A stretch of DNA of 64,000 nt from Streptomyces jumonjinensis (GCF_009600885.1 NZ_VCLA01000157.1:87760-151759); one strand, 5' to 3'; counted from the stretch's first letter, positions 34,537-42,431 are shown. The notes: generated by a model from the letters alone, not told the origin. A program made the numbers and translations.

Positions 34537-34559
34537 CCATAAGGCTTAAGGACTTATGG
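34537..34559. promoter_or_regulatory. Palindromic site CCATAAG-n9-CTTATGG
   Basis: CCATAAG (34537-34543) and CTTATGG (34553-34559) are exact inverted repeats around GCTTAAGGA. The site lies in the divergent region between the UTRA-only gene and the gene at 34681. Its central CTTAAG matches the pair at 33075-33095. It is a likely operator for the GntR/UTRA regulators. Confidence 0.5.
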
Positions 34560-34680
34560 TCTCATCCAGGTCGCCCTGCAAGGGATGGGCCGCCGGAAGG
34601 CGCCTATTTGCCCTGTCCGAATGCACCTGATCGACGTGTCCCGAGCTGCAGACCCCCTACCGAGAGGAGCACCACCAACC

Positions 34681-35079
34681 ATGAACGTCACCCGCTGCCC
34701 CGCCTCCAGCCTCGCCACCGAGCGCTTCGACGCCGAGACGCTCGCGCTCCTGGAGGCGGTCGAGGTGCCGCTCCCCGACTTCGCCGGCATCGATGTGGAC
34801 GTCGCCTTCGGCACGCCGCTCGAGATGTACGGGCTCGTGACGTCGGACGAGCTGGTCAGGTGGGACGCCGCGTCCGCGCTGAAGAAGGGCAAGACCAAGG
34901 CCCGCGACGAGGTCATCGCGGAGTCCGGCGCGCGGCGGGACGCGGCCCGGGACATTCTCGCGGCCGACCCGACCGCCACAGAGCTCGTCCGTGAGCGCCT
35001 GGTCGACGTGCTCCTCCCCTACGCCGCGCAGCTGCGCATCGCGCCAGCCGTGGCCGCGCCGGGGCCGCTCGCGGCCTGA
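34681..35079 (+). CDS. Hypothetical acidic protein
   Basis: 132 residues from ATG 34681, preceded by GAGAGGAG; upstream in-frame starts lack a ribosome site. Segments: FDAETLALLEAVEVPLPDFA, MYGLVTSDELVRWDAASALK and RERLVDVLLPYAAQLRIAP. No family recognised. Its promoter region contains the candidate GntR operator. Confidence 0.55.
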   Translation: MNVTRCPASSLATERFDAETLALLEAVEVPLPDFAGIDVDVAFGTPLEMYGLVTSDELVRWDAASALKKGKTKARDEVIAESGARRDAARDILAADPTATELVRERLVDVLLPYAAQLRIAPAVAAPGPLAA

Positions 35080-35204
35080 CCCCAGCACTTCCGGCTCTGA
35101 CGGCTCCCATCGTCGCCACCTCTGTGGCGGCGGTCGAAGCGGCCAGATTCACCGACCGCCCAGCCCTCTGTGAACGCCGTGCTCGTCGCGGCCGGATCGG
35201 CGGA

Positions 35205-35450
35205 GTGCACGTTCCTTGAGAACTGAAGACGCGACCACCGGGTGACGACTACCGCCCCTGACCAGGCAACTGGCCGGGTGTTGAGGCAAGGGTGACCGGC
35301 TTGGAAGCGTCAGAAGGGCAGACCGGAGCCACGAATCCGGTCACCGTGAACGGCGGTACGAGGCGGGGAAGTGAGAGCGACCCTGCTTCGTACCACGGAG
35401 CGGCAGCAAGGCAGATCTCGGTGTCTGTTTCGGCTGCCGCGTGGGCCGAG
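35205..35450 (+). ncRNA. Candidate structured RNA resembling the 5' part of a group II intron
   Basis: This non-coding stretch reads GTGCACGTTCCTTGAGAACT at its start and later GAAGCGTCAGAAGGGCAGAC, ACGAATCCGGTCACCGTGAA and GGCGGTACGAGGCGGGGAAG. The order and wording resemble domain I of bacterial group II introns as remembered. No reverse transcriptase frame and no domain V hairpin were found downstream, so if real it is a 5' fragment. The call is tentative. Confidence 0.3.
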
Positions 35451-35718
35451 CGATCACCCGCCCCCGCAGAACCTGCGGCGGTTGCGCGACGACAGCCCCC
35501 AGCCGGTAAGCGGCAACATCGCACGACCCGGCAGGTGAGCCGTGGTCGCGGGCACGCCACCTCCCGGACGAAAGGTGGCCAGCGCGGAAGGCAGCAGGCC
35601 GCGCGCCGCAACACCCCCAAGCACTTCGCAGCCCCGCGCTGCCCAGTCGCCCGCCGCCCGGCCCTCGGCCGGTCGGCGGGCGGTGGAGAGCGCGGTGGAC
35701 ACCCGCTCTACCAACCGA

Positions 35719-35751
35719 GACAGCCCCAGGGATTAGGCCCCCGGGGCTGTC
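35719..35751. terminator. Hairpin upstream of the small-gene operon
   Basis: GACAGCCCC and GGGGCTGTC form a 9-bp stem around a 15-base loop, 24 bases before the TTG start at 35775. It could terminate upstream transcription or act in the leader of the operon starting there. Confidence 0.5.
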
Positions 35752-35774
35752 CAGGACCTGGATGGAGGCCCCTG

Positions 35775-36029
35775 TTGAACATCCTCAGCATCGCACGCCT
35801 GGCCGCCGCCCCGTACCCCGAGGCCCGTACGCCCGTCCCGCGCGCCGGGACGATCGACGACATCGAGTCCGAGGACGACCGCCGCGGCCTCGAACCGGAC
35901 GACGACTTCTACAGCCTGATCCAGCGCCTGGTCGCCGACGGCGACCGCAGGGCCGCCAGCCTCGGCCGGAGCGCGCCGCGCACCGCCGCGGAGATGCGGG
36001 CCCGCCTGAACAAGGGGACGACCCGGTGA
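35775..36029 (+). CDS. Small acidic hypothetical protein, operon leader gene
   Basis: The start is probably TTG 35775 with GGAGG six bases upstream; no ATG fits. The 84-residue product reads NILSIARLAAAPYPEART, then DDIESEDDRRGLEPDDDFYS and LIQRLVADGDRRAASL. Its stop overlaps the GTG of the next gene, followed by another overlap to the RsbW-like ATPase, so three genes are translationally coupled. Confidence 0.55.
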   Translation: MNILSIARLAAAPYPEARTPVPRAGTIDDIESEDDRRGLEPDDDFYSLIQRLVADGDRRAASLGRSAPRTAAEMRARLNKGTTR

Positions 36030-36130
36030 ACGCGGCCGCCGCCGTCGTCTGGTTGACGGAGGAGGAGCGCCTGGCGTTGTCCCGGAAACTCGCCCAGGTC
36101 AACCGGCGGACTGAGACGAGGCCCCGATGA
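36026..36130 (+). CDS. 34-residue coupled small protein
   Basis: GTG 36026 overlaps the upstream TGA (GTGA) and its own TGA overlaps the ATG of the ATPase gene (ATGA). The product is VNAAAAVVWLTEEERLALSR followed by KLAQVNRRTETRPR: a short helix with a basic tail. It may be a coupling peptide or a genuine small protein. Confidence 0.45.
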   Translation: MNAAAAVVWLTEEERLALSRKLAQVNRRTETRPR

Positions 36131-36612
36131 GCACCCGCGCTCGGACGACGTTCGGCACTGGGATCATGCTCACGCGCCGACCGGTGCTTCCGGCCTCCTC
36201 TCCCGGGCTGTATGTGCGGCATCGTCATCTCGGCTTCGTCGCTCACCTCACCGCCTCGTCCACCAGCCTGAGCACCGTACGCGGCCTGACCCTGACGGTT
36301 CTCACCGCGTACGGGACCCACCGGGAATCGGCTGAGGCCGCGCAGCTGGTGGTGTCTGAACTGGCCGGCAATGCTGTGCGGGCCCTCGGCGATCACGTTC
36401 CGCTGGTCGTTGAGGTCTACCGGACCGCTCTCGGGGTCGCGGTCACAGTCCACGACCCCGTCCCCGAGGAACTGCCGTACCGCGGCGAAACGCCGATGGA
36501 CAGCGCCGATGCGGAACGAGGCCGGGGCCTGCTGATCCTGGACGTCCTCGCGCCCGGTTGGAGTATCGAATACTCGCTGATCGGCAAGCAGATCCGCTGC
36601 CACCTCGGCTGA
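36127..36612 (+). CDS. RsbW-like ATP-binding (HATPase) protein
   Basis: 161 residues. The GHKL N-box is in AAQLVVSELAGNAVRALGDH, the G1-type motif is in VTVHDPVPEELP, and the G2-like AERGRGLLILDVLAPGWSIE is visible. This is the compact anti-sigma/serine-kinase ATPase type that is abundant in Streptomyces. It could regulate a sigma factor or the following WhiB gene (inference). It ends the coupled operon and is followed by a perfect palindromic terminator. Confidence 0.82.
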   Translation: MSTRARTTFGTGIMLTRRPVLPASSPGLYVRHRHLGFVAHLTASSTSLSTVRGLTLTVLTAYGTHRESAEAAQLVVSELAGNAVRALGDHVPLVVEVYRTALGVAVTVHDPVPEELPYRGETPMDSADAERGRGLLILDVLAPGWSIEYSLIGKQIRCHLG

Positions 36613-36628
36613 GTAACCGCCGATCCCG

Positions 36629-36656
36629 GGTGCCCCGGGTGATCACCCGGGGCACC
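36629..36656. terminator. 28-bp perfect palindrome after the ATPase gene
   Basis: The half-site GGTGCCCCGGGTGA is followed directly by its exact complement TCACCCGGGGCACC with no loop base. As RNA it would form a terminator-like hairpin 17 bases after the ATPase stop. With zero spacer it could also be a protein-binding site. Confidence 0.7.
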
Positions 36657-36766
36657 TGCCTCTCTATTCCCTTCTGCCGCTGCCCGTGCCGGGCGGTGGC
36701 CTCTCCCCGTTCCGACCCCGGGGCACTGCCCCGGGCCGCCACCGCCTATAGCTCCCGGAGGACTAC

Positions 36767-37081
36767 ATGCGCGGCGACATTATCCGCACCACCTACGCCC
36801 CCTCCCCCGCCCTGCCCGTCACCACCGACTGGCGTCACAACGCCGCATGCCGCAGCGAGGATCCCGACCTGTTCTTCCCCATCGGCAACACCGGACCGGC
36901 GCTCCTGCAGATCGAGGAAGCCAAGGCCGTGTGCCGCCTTCGCTGCCCTGTCATGGAGCAGTGCCTGCAGTGGGCGCTTGAGTCCGGCCAGGACTCCGGC
37001 GTCTGGGGTGGCCTCTCCGAGGACGAGCGTCGCAACCTTCGGCGCCGGATTGCCCGTCGGCGGGCCCGGACCGCGGCCTGA
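36767..37081 (+). CDS. WhiB-family iron-sulfur transcription factor
   Basis: 104 residues from ATG 36767. The four cluster-binding cysteines are C28 (HNAACRSEDPDLFFP), C56, C60 (AVCRLRCPV) and C66 (EQCLQW). The G-[VI]-W-G-G turn is at 78-82 (GVWGGLSEDER), and the basic tail RRRIARRRARTAA contacts DNA. Wbl proteins act through sigma factors or bind DNA directly in actinomycetes. Plasmid-borne copies are common. The gene has its own terminator hairpin. Confidence 0.93.
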   Translation: MRGDIIRTTYAPSPALPVTTDWRHNAACRSEDPDLFFPIGNTGPALLQIEEAKAVCRLRCPVMEQCLQWALESGQDSGVWGGLSEDERRNLRRRIARRRARTAA

Positions 37082-37104
37082 TCCGTTCTGCCAGCTGCCT
37101 CCTT

Positions 37105-37146
37105 CGCCTGTCCCCGCCCCTGTATTTCCGGGGGCGGGGACAGGCG
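37105..37146 (+). terminator. Strong terminator hairpin after WhiB
   Basis: The stem CGCCTGTCCCCGCCCC pairs with GGGGCGGGGACAGGCG around a loop of about 10 bases, 24 bases past the WhiB stop. Confidence 0.85.
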
Positions 37147-37153
37147 GAGCGCA

Positions 37154-37171
37154 GGGAGCCGGACAGCCCGG
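37154..37171 (+). repeat. Leader repeat copy 1 (18 bp)
   Basis: GGGAGCCGGACAGCCCGG lies 22 bases before the ATG of the 64-residue gene. An identical 18-mer occurs at 38359-38376, also 22 bases before a start codon. The 5' leaders remain similar up to the ribosome sites (AAGGGAATCG and GAGGAATCG). Confidence 0.75.
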
Positions 37172-37193
37172 TCCAGCCACGAAGGGAATCGCT

Positions 37194-37388
37194 ATGCGCT
37201 CTCTCGACGAGTTCTCCGCCGCCCTCGGATCCGTCATCGCCGGGGCCGCCCAGCAGGCTGTCACCAACACCCAGGCCCGCGCTGTCGTCCAGGCCGCCGC
37301 GACCGGCGGGGAGGACGCGGTCCGCACGATGACCGAGAACATGTCCACCGCCGACCTTCAGCGACTCAAGGCCCAGCTGGAGCGCTGA
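37194..37388 (+). CDS. Small helical hypothetical protein (64 residues)
   Basis: ATG 37194 after AAGGGAATCGCT. The sequence (MRSLDEFSAALGSVIAGAAQ, then TEDMSTADLQRL-like NMSTADLQRLKAQLER) is helical and Ala-rich. No family recognised. It has the repeated 18-bp leader upstream and a strong hairpin downstream. Confidence 0.6.
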   Translation: MRSLDEFSAALGSVIAGAAQQAVTNTQARAVVQAAATGGEDAVRTMTENMSTADLQRLKAQLER

Positions 37389-37461
37389 CAGCCCTCCTCT
37401 TTCCGGTCCCGCCACCCGGGACTGGAACCAAAGTTCCCGCTTACCCCGCCGCCACTTCCCC

Positions 37462-37492
37462 GGCCGGCTGCCCGCCCTGCGGGCGGCCGGCC
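37462..37492 (+). terminator. Terminator hairpin
   Basis: GGCCGGC-T-GCCCGC pairs with GCGGGC-G-GCCGGCC around a CCT loop, about 75 bases downstream of the 64-residue gene. Confidence 0.75.
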
Positions 37493-37558
37493 TTCTCCAT
37501 GCTCAGGCCCGGGGAAGAGTGCCCAGGGCCCGGCCCCTATATATGGGAGGACGACCGC

Positions 37559-38296
37559 ATGTCCCGAACCATTGCTTTGCACCGCGCGCTCGACCGGTCC
37601 GGCCTCGCGCCGTCCCCGGTCCGCTCCGTCCCGGCCCCGGCGGCCCGTTACCACCACCCGCACTTTCTCCAGTCCCGCCTGGGCCAGTGGGGCGCCGTCG
37701 TCTACTCCTTTCGCCCGTTCACCGGCAGCGAGCCCGAACCGCAGACCCCGATCGCGGCCTATGAGGACCGGGCCCTGGACCGCGAGCAGCTGGCGGAGAT
37801 TCGCATCGAGTACGGCGCGGCGCGGGCCATGTGGTCCCACGCCCGGCTCCGCGCCCAGGCCACGCCGGTACTGCGTGAGGCCGTGCCGCTGTGGGCGGCA
37901 TGGGAGGCCGCGCACACCGCGCTCACCACGACCTTCCGCACGTTCTGGGAGACCCCGGACGGCCGGTGGCGCGCGCAGCTGCTGCGCCTGGGCGACGCCG
38001 AGAACGCTGCGCGGGATGCGGCCCGCGCATGGGATCAGGTTGCCGGGAAGCTCGCCGCCCTGGCCGATGCGCAGGTTTCCGCCGCCGGGTACGAGCACGA
38101 GCTGGAGCTGGCCGCCGTCGCCGCTGAGGCCGGCACCGACGTCTCCGGCTGGCACGTCGCCCCCGCGAGCGAGTACGGCGACGGTGTCTGGAGCACCGAC
38201 ACTCCGCTGGTCCACAAGGTGCGCACGGAGATCGCCGCACAGCGCGCGCGGCTGCGTGACGTCGCCGATCTCGCCGGGGATCGCGAGCTGGTCTGA
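37559..38296 (+). CDS. Hypothetical helical protein
   Basis: 245 residues from ATG 37559, with GGGAGG upstream. An aromatic N-terminal segment (RYHHPHFLQSRLGQWGAVVY) precedes a long Ala/Arg-rich helical region (LGDAENAARDAARAWDQVAG). No catalytic motif and no membrane segment. It belongs to the series of independently terminated small genes preceding the transfer module. Confidence 0.6.
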   Translation: MSRTIALHRALDRSGLAPSPVRSVPAPAARYHHPHFLQSRLGQWGAVVYSFRPFTGSEPEPQTPIAAYEDRALDREQLAEIRIEYGAARAMWSHARLRAQATPVLREAVPLWAAWEAAHTALTTTFRTFWETPDGRWRAQLLRLGDAENAARDAARAWDQVAGKLAALADAQVSAAGYEHELELAAVAAEAGTDVSGWHVAPASEYGDGVWSTDTPLVHKVRTEIAAQRARLRDVADLAGDRELV

Positions 38297-38358
38297 CGGC
38301 TGCCCGAGCCGCCCGCACCAGCCGCCGACCCTTCGGCGGGCCGGGACGGGCGGTGACG

Positions 38359-38376
38359 GGGAGCCGGACAGCCCGG
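38359..38376 (+). repeat. Leader repeat copy 2 (18 bp)
   Basis: Identical to GGGAGCCGGACAGCCCGG at 37154-37171 and at the same distance from a start codon, here ATG 38399. See the related finding. Confidence 0.75.
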
Positions 38377-38398
38377 ACCGTACGCGAGAGGAATCGTG

Positions 38399-38833
38399 AT
38401 GACTGTGTTGACGCCCGCCCTCATGGAGACGACGGCAGAGGCCGAGGGTCTGCTTCAGCAGGCCGCCCGGTTGGAGGTCGACTGGTACACCGCTCGGCGG
38501 ATGTGGTTCGGCTCCAGCGGGGAGCCGGTCACCGGCCCGCAGGCCGCCGGGTTTTTGGAGGCTGCTCTCGGTCTGCTGGACCGGGAGGGCTGGGAGCCGG
38601 GCTCCTTCGGTCTGTGGGAGGTGCTGGCCGGTCCCGGGGATCTGGCCGGTGTGTCCGTCAGTGTCCTGGAGCTGGTCATCTGTGCCCGCACCGGTGCCGG
38701 CGCCGCCGCACCGCGGCTGTGGGACACGGTGCCGGGCCGCACGGTCGAGCAGGTCCGCACCCTGCTCCTGGCCGGTATCGCCTACGCCCGCCGTCACGGC
38801 CCCACCGCTCAGCACCCCGCCCTGACGCCCTGA
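38399..38833 (+). CDS. Hypothetical protein
   Basis: 144 residues from ATG 38399 (GAGAGGAATCGTG upstream). It is helical and acidic, with segments AEGLLQQAARLEVDWYTARR, LLDREGWEPGSFGLWEVLAG and VEQVRTLLLAGIAYARRHGP. No family recognised. Confidence 0.6.
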   Translation: MTVLTPALMETTAEAEGLLQQAARLEVDWYTARRMWFGSSGEPVTGPQAAGFLEAALGLLDREGWEPGSFGLWEVLAGPGDLAGVSVSVLELVICARTGAGAAAPRLWDTVPGRTVEQVRTLLLAGIAYARRHGPTAQHPALTP

Positions 38834-39004
38834 CGCTGATGTCACTGCTGTTCCCGCCCGGCGCTGACCTCCTCAGCACAACGGTCCTCCGGCTCCGCGG
38901 CATTCAAGCTGCCGGGGCCCCGGAGGGCCTGCTCACGACCCTACCCACCGCCGCAGATCCACGGTGACCTCTTGCACGGAGGCGCCCGGAAGAGAGGACA
39001 TTCC

Positions 39005-41596
39005 GTGGCCACCAAGCCCGCCACCCGCCGCAGGCGCCAGCCCGCGGCGAACACGAAGCCCCGCAACGGGCGCGCCAAGGCACCGGCGACGCCGCCCTCC
39101 ATTCCCGCCCAGGCCGCCGCCGAGAACACCGTGCCGCTGGTGTTCGAGGAGACCGACCCGGTCGTGGCCGACGCCGCCGACCGCGCCGCCGACCTCCGGG
39201 ACCTGGCCGTCGACGACGTCGCGCGGATCCTCGCCGACGGCCAGGTGCGCGCCGCCGAGCTGCTGGACGGCGCGCGCACAGAGGCGGCCTCGATCACCGA
39301 GGCCGCCAACGCGGAGCAGGCCCGCCTCCTGGCCGTCGCTGCGACGGACGCCGACCAGGTCCGTACGAAGGCCGCCGCCACGGCGGCCTCCGACGCCGAC
39401 CAGCGCCGGGCCGCCGCCGAGGCGACGGCGGAGCAGCTGCTCGCCGACGCGCGCCGCGACGCCGACGCCGTCACGACGACGGCGGCCGGCGAGGCCGACC
39501 AGGTCCTCGCCGACGCCAAGACGGCTGCCGAGCAGCTGCTCGCCGGCGCCCGTCGACAGGCGGAGGAGATCACCTCCGCGGCAGCCGTAGAAGCGGAGCA
39601 GGTCGCCGCCACGGCGGCCGCGATGGCGGAGCAGGTCCGTGCCGAGGCCGCGAAGGCCCTCGCCGACGCGGAGAGCGCGTGCACCGAGCTGGTGGCCGGC
39701 GCGGAGCTCACCGCGGCGCAGACACGCACCCGCGCGACTGCCGACGCCGAACAGCTCCTGGAGCGGGTGCGGGGTGAGGCCGACCGGCTGCGCGAGAGTG
39801 CGGACGCCCAGGCCGCGCAGGTGAAGGCCGGGGCGGAGAAGGCGGCTGCCGAGCTGCGTGAGGACGCTGCCCGCGAGCGGGAGGCGTCCCGTGCGGATGC
39901 GGCGCGTACGCGGACGCTGGCCGAGGAGGACATCAGCCGGCTGCGGGCGACGGCGGCCGAGGACGCCGAGCGTCTGACCCGCACCACCCGCGAGGAGGCC
40001 GACCGCATCCTGGCCGCCGCCCGCACCAAGAGGGACGCGGACCTCGCGGAAGCCGAGCAGGCGCTGGCGCAGGCCCGGCTGCGGGAAGCGGACGCGGACG
40101 TCACGCTGAAGGCCGCCGACGAGTTCGTGGCCGAGGCCGCCGCCCGGATGAAGCGCGCCACCGACCGCACCGAGCAGGCCCTGGAACGCAAGCGCCTCAA
40201 GCTCCAGGCCGGCGAGGAGCGCCGGGACGCGAAGGAGGCCCGCAAGGCGAAGGCCCGCGAGCTGCGGGCCGCGGACCGCGCCGGGAAGCCGGCCGTGACC
40301 GACCGCGTGAAGCAGTTCGTGAAGGTCAACGCGGAACGCCTGATGGTGATCGGTCCGATCACCGCCCCGATGGCCGTCGCGTGGACGGGGCAGGCCGGGT
40401 TCGCCGAGGACATCCTCGGCTGGGTCGTCCCGTTCACGGTCCTGTTCGCCGCCGCGTGGGAGCTGTCGACGGCGTTCGTGGGCTGGATGTACCACCAGGC
40501 CCGCCAGGGCGGCGACGCCGGAACCCTCTACCGCGTCAGCACGTGGATCTTCGCCCTCGGGGCGGCGGTCATGAACTTCTGGCACGCCTCCGGTGAGCCG
40601 GTGCCCGGCAGCCGGGTCTGGGACGCGAAAGCGGAGATCTGGACGGAGCAGATCACCTACTGGCACTTCACCCCGAAGGCGGTGGCGTTCGCCGCCATGA
40701 GCATCGTGGGGATGGTGCTGTGGGAGCTGTACGCCTCGCTGATCCACCGCCGCAAGCTCCGTGAGGACGGCAGGGTCGCCAAGGCGCGGCCCTCCATCGG
40801 GGCGGTCCGCTGGTTCCGCTACCCGGTCCACTCCTTCACCGCCTGGTCCCTCGCGATCACCGACCCGCGCCTGACCACCTTGGACCGGGCCTGGACCGCA
40901 GCGGGCGCGGAGCTCGCGGACCGCAAGGCGGTCCGGACCGGTCTGGCCCTGCACCGGGTCATCGTCCCCCGCATCGCGGCCGACGATCACGGACCGGCCG
41001 CCATCCCCACCGTCCTCACCCTGACCCGCACGGACCGCAACGGACCGCTGGAAAGCCTCGTTCCGGTCCGCCCGGTCCAGCCCGGCGGGTACGCGGTCCG
41101 GTCCGGTCCGGGCGAACGGAACGCGGTCCACGGTCCGGTCCGGACCGCTGGAGCCATGGACCGGACCGGCGGACCGGCTCTCGCTCTGGAGGCCGGTCCG
41201 GCCGGATCGCAGGGCGCTGACCTGCTGACCGGCCCCGGTCCGGACCGGGGCTCCCGGACCGCGCCCGCCGCTCAGGGCGCGGCGACAACGCGCAGGGTGA
41301 CGGTCCGGACCGCCGACGCCGCTCCCGGACCGTGGGAGCCGGACCGCACCGGACCGGCCGACCAGGAAGCACCGGACGAGATCGACGGTCCGGACCGTGG
41401 CGAGGACGGCGGTCCGGACCTCACGGTCATCACGCTCACGGACCTGGAGCGGACCGCGCTGGACCGGCTCCGGACCGCGAACGAGCCACTGAACCGGACC
41501 AACATCGCCAAGGCGGTCCGGACCGAGGGCGGCTCCATCGCCACGGACCGCGCCGGACAGATCGCGGTCGCCCTCAAGCAGCACACGGTCCGCTGA
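39005..41596 (+). CDS. DUF2637 (SpdB-like) membrane protein with long coiled coil
   Basis: GTG 39005 after AGAGGA gives 863 residues. About residues 50-430 are one Ala/Glu/Asp/Arg coiled coil (AEQLLADARRDADAVTTTAA). Residues about 440-590 form the DUF2637 membrane domain (GPITAPMAVAWTGQAGFAED, VPFTVLFAAAWELSTAFVGW and AVAFAAMSIVGMVLWELYAS). A disordered Pro/Gly/Asp/Arg linker and a C-terminal winged-helix-like segment (LERTALDRLRTANEPLNRTN) follow. DUF2637 proteins accompany plasmid transfer and spread in Streptomyces. The DNA encoding the linker contains the GGTCCGGACC palindrome cluster. Confidence 0.82.
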   Translation: MATKPATRRRRQPAANTKPRNGRAKAPATPPSIPAQAAAENTVPLVFEETDPVVADAADRAADLRDLAVDDVARILADGQVRAAELLDGARTEAASITEAANAEQARLLAVAATDADQVRTKAAATAASDADQRRAAAEATAEQLLADARRDADAVTTTAAGEADQVLADAKTAAEQLLAGARRQAEEITSAAAVEAEQVAATAAAMAEQVRAEAAKALADAESACTELVAGAELTAAQTRTRATADAEQLLERVRGEADRLRESADAQAAQVKAGAEKAAAELREDAAREREASRADAARTRTLAEEDISRLRATAAEDAERLTRTTREEADRILAAARTKRDADLAEAEQALAQARLREADADVTLKAADEFVAEAAARMKRATDRTEQALERKRLKLQAGEERRDAKEARKAKARELRAADRAGKPAVTDRVKQFVKVNAERLMVIGPITAPMAVAWTGQAGFAEDILGWVVPFTVLFAAAWELSTAFVGWMYHQARQGGDAGTLYRVSTWIFALGAAVMNFWHASGEPVPGSRVWDAKAEIWTEQITYWHFTPKAVAFAAMSIVGMVLWELYASLIHRRKLREDGRVAKARPSIGAVRWFRYPVHSFTAWSLAITDPRLTTLDRAWTAAGAELADRKAVRTGLALHRVIVPRIAADDHGPAAIPTVLTLTRTDRNGPLESLVPVRPVQPGGYAVRSGPGERNAVHGPVRTAGAMDRTGGPALALEAGPAGSQGADLLTGPGPDRGSRTAPAAQGAATTRRVTVRTADAAPGPWEPDRTGPADQEAPDEIDGPDRGEDGGPDLTVITLTDLERTALDRLRTANEPLNRTNIAKAVRTEGGSIATDRAGQIAVALKQHTVR
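41137..41524. repeat. Cluster of six GGTCCGGACC palindromes, candidate clt-like site
   Basis: Perfect 10-mers start at 41137, 41237, 41302, 41387, 41411 and 41515. Many GGTCCGG/CCGGACC partial copies extend from about 41030 to 41672, past the stop codon at 41596. Three copies are read as Val-Arg-Thr and three as Gly-Pro-Asp, so the DNA word, not the peptide, is conserved. TraB-type translocases of Streptomyces plasmids recognise 8-bp repeats at clt, which makes this a candidate recognition locus. Confidence 0.55.
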
Positions 41597-41843
41597 CCGG
41601 ACCGCCCGCACAACGCCCTGCCGCTCATAGTCGCCCCCGGACCGCGCTCGCCCACCGAGCGCGGACCGGGGACGGCCACGGCCGGCAGGCCGCTCGCCCG
41701 CACCGTGCCCCGAGCGCGGATACAGCGGGCCAGGCACGAACCGAGTACCACCCACCCCGCGCCACGACCGCATCCGTCTCCTCTGCACCGAGCTCGGGCA
41801 CCGCCCCGAGTGGAAGGAGATCCGCGACGCGGTTCAGGCACAC

Positions 41844-41881
41844 GAAGGCCCCCTGCTGAAGCGTGATCAGCGGGGGCCTTC
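41844..41881 (+). terminator. Terminator hairpin before the DUF6197-like gene
   Basis: GAAGGCCCCC-T-GCTGA pairs with TCAGC-GGGGGCCTTC around a short loop, with only one unpaired base in the stem. Confidence 0.82.
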
Positions 41882-41914
41882 GGCTTCTCTGCTCACGCAA
41901 GAAAGGAGCACAGC

Positions 41915-42430
41915 ATGGCACCCACGACGACCGGGCCAGCCCCGAAGTCTGGGAGCTTCACCCGTACGACGACCCCGCCGGCGCCCGCGCTGGCACCCCC
42001 CGCGGTGATCCCGCCGACCCTGGAGATCTGGGCGCCCGACCCCCCGACCTGGGGCCAGCGCGTGATCCCCAAGGGGATCCGGTCCGCGACGGCTGACCTG
42101 GGGCTTTGGCAGGAGCCGCGCCCCTTGAAGCCCTCGTACCACCTGGTCCAGGTGATCGAAGTCCTGACCCGCTACGGCTGGTCCCAGTCCTTCGATTTAT
42201 CCCCCACCGGACGTATGTGCATCAGGGGTGCCCAGACCTTTCTGGAATCCACCGGGCATGTGACCACGATCGACCGGGGTAAGGCCGTGAATTACCTCCA
42301 GACCCAGCTGGCCCGCCAGGGCGTGAACATGCGGTTCTGGGAGTGGAACGACCTTTCCAGCAACACTTTCCGGGGTGTGGAGGCCACGATCTCTGCGGCC
42401 TCCGACATGGCGCGTAAGAACGGAGACTGA
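41915..42430 (+). CDS. DUF6197-like hypothetical protein
   Basis: 171 residues from ATG 41915 (AAAGGAGCACAGC upstream). The N-terminal 50 residues are Thr/Pro-rich. The rest shows HLVQVIEVLTRYGWSQSFDL, TGRMCIRGAQTFLESTG and RFWEWNDLSSNTFRGVEATI, matching DUF6197 (helical, conserved G-x-M/C-C, W-N-D). Function unknown. It lies one base from the next gene, so they are co-transcribed. Confidence 0.65.
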   Translation: MAPTTTGPAPKSGSFTRTTTPPAPALAPPAVIPPTLEIWAPDPPTWGQRVIPKGIRSATADLGLWQEPRPLKPSYHLVQVIEVLTRYGWSQSFDLSPTGRMCIRGAQTFLESTGHVTTIDRGKAVNYLQTQLARQGVNMRFWEWNDLSSNTFRGVEATISAASDMARKNGD

Positions 42431-42431
42431 A

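Noticed and set aside
38839..38967. A 42-codon frame (MSLLFPPGADLL...) after the 144-residue gene
   Set aside because: No ribosome site, no recognisable family, and it looks like a GC-rich chance frame between genes.
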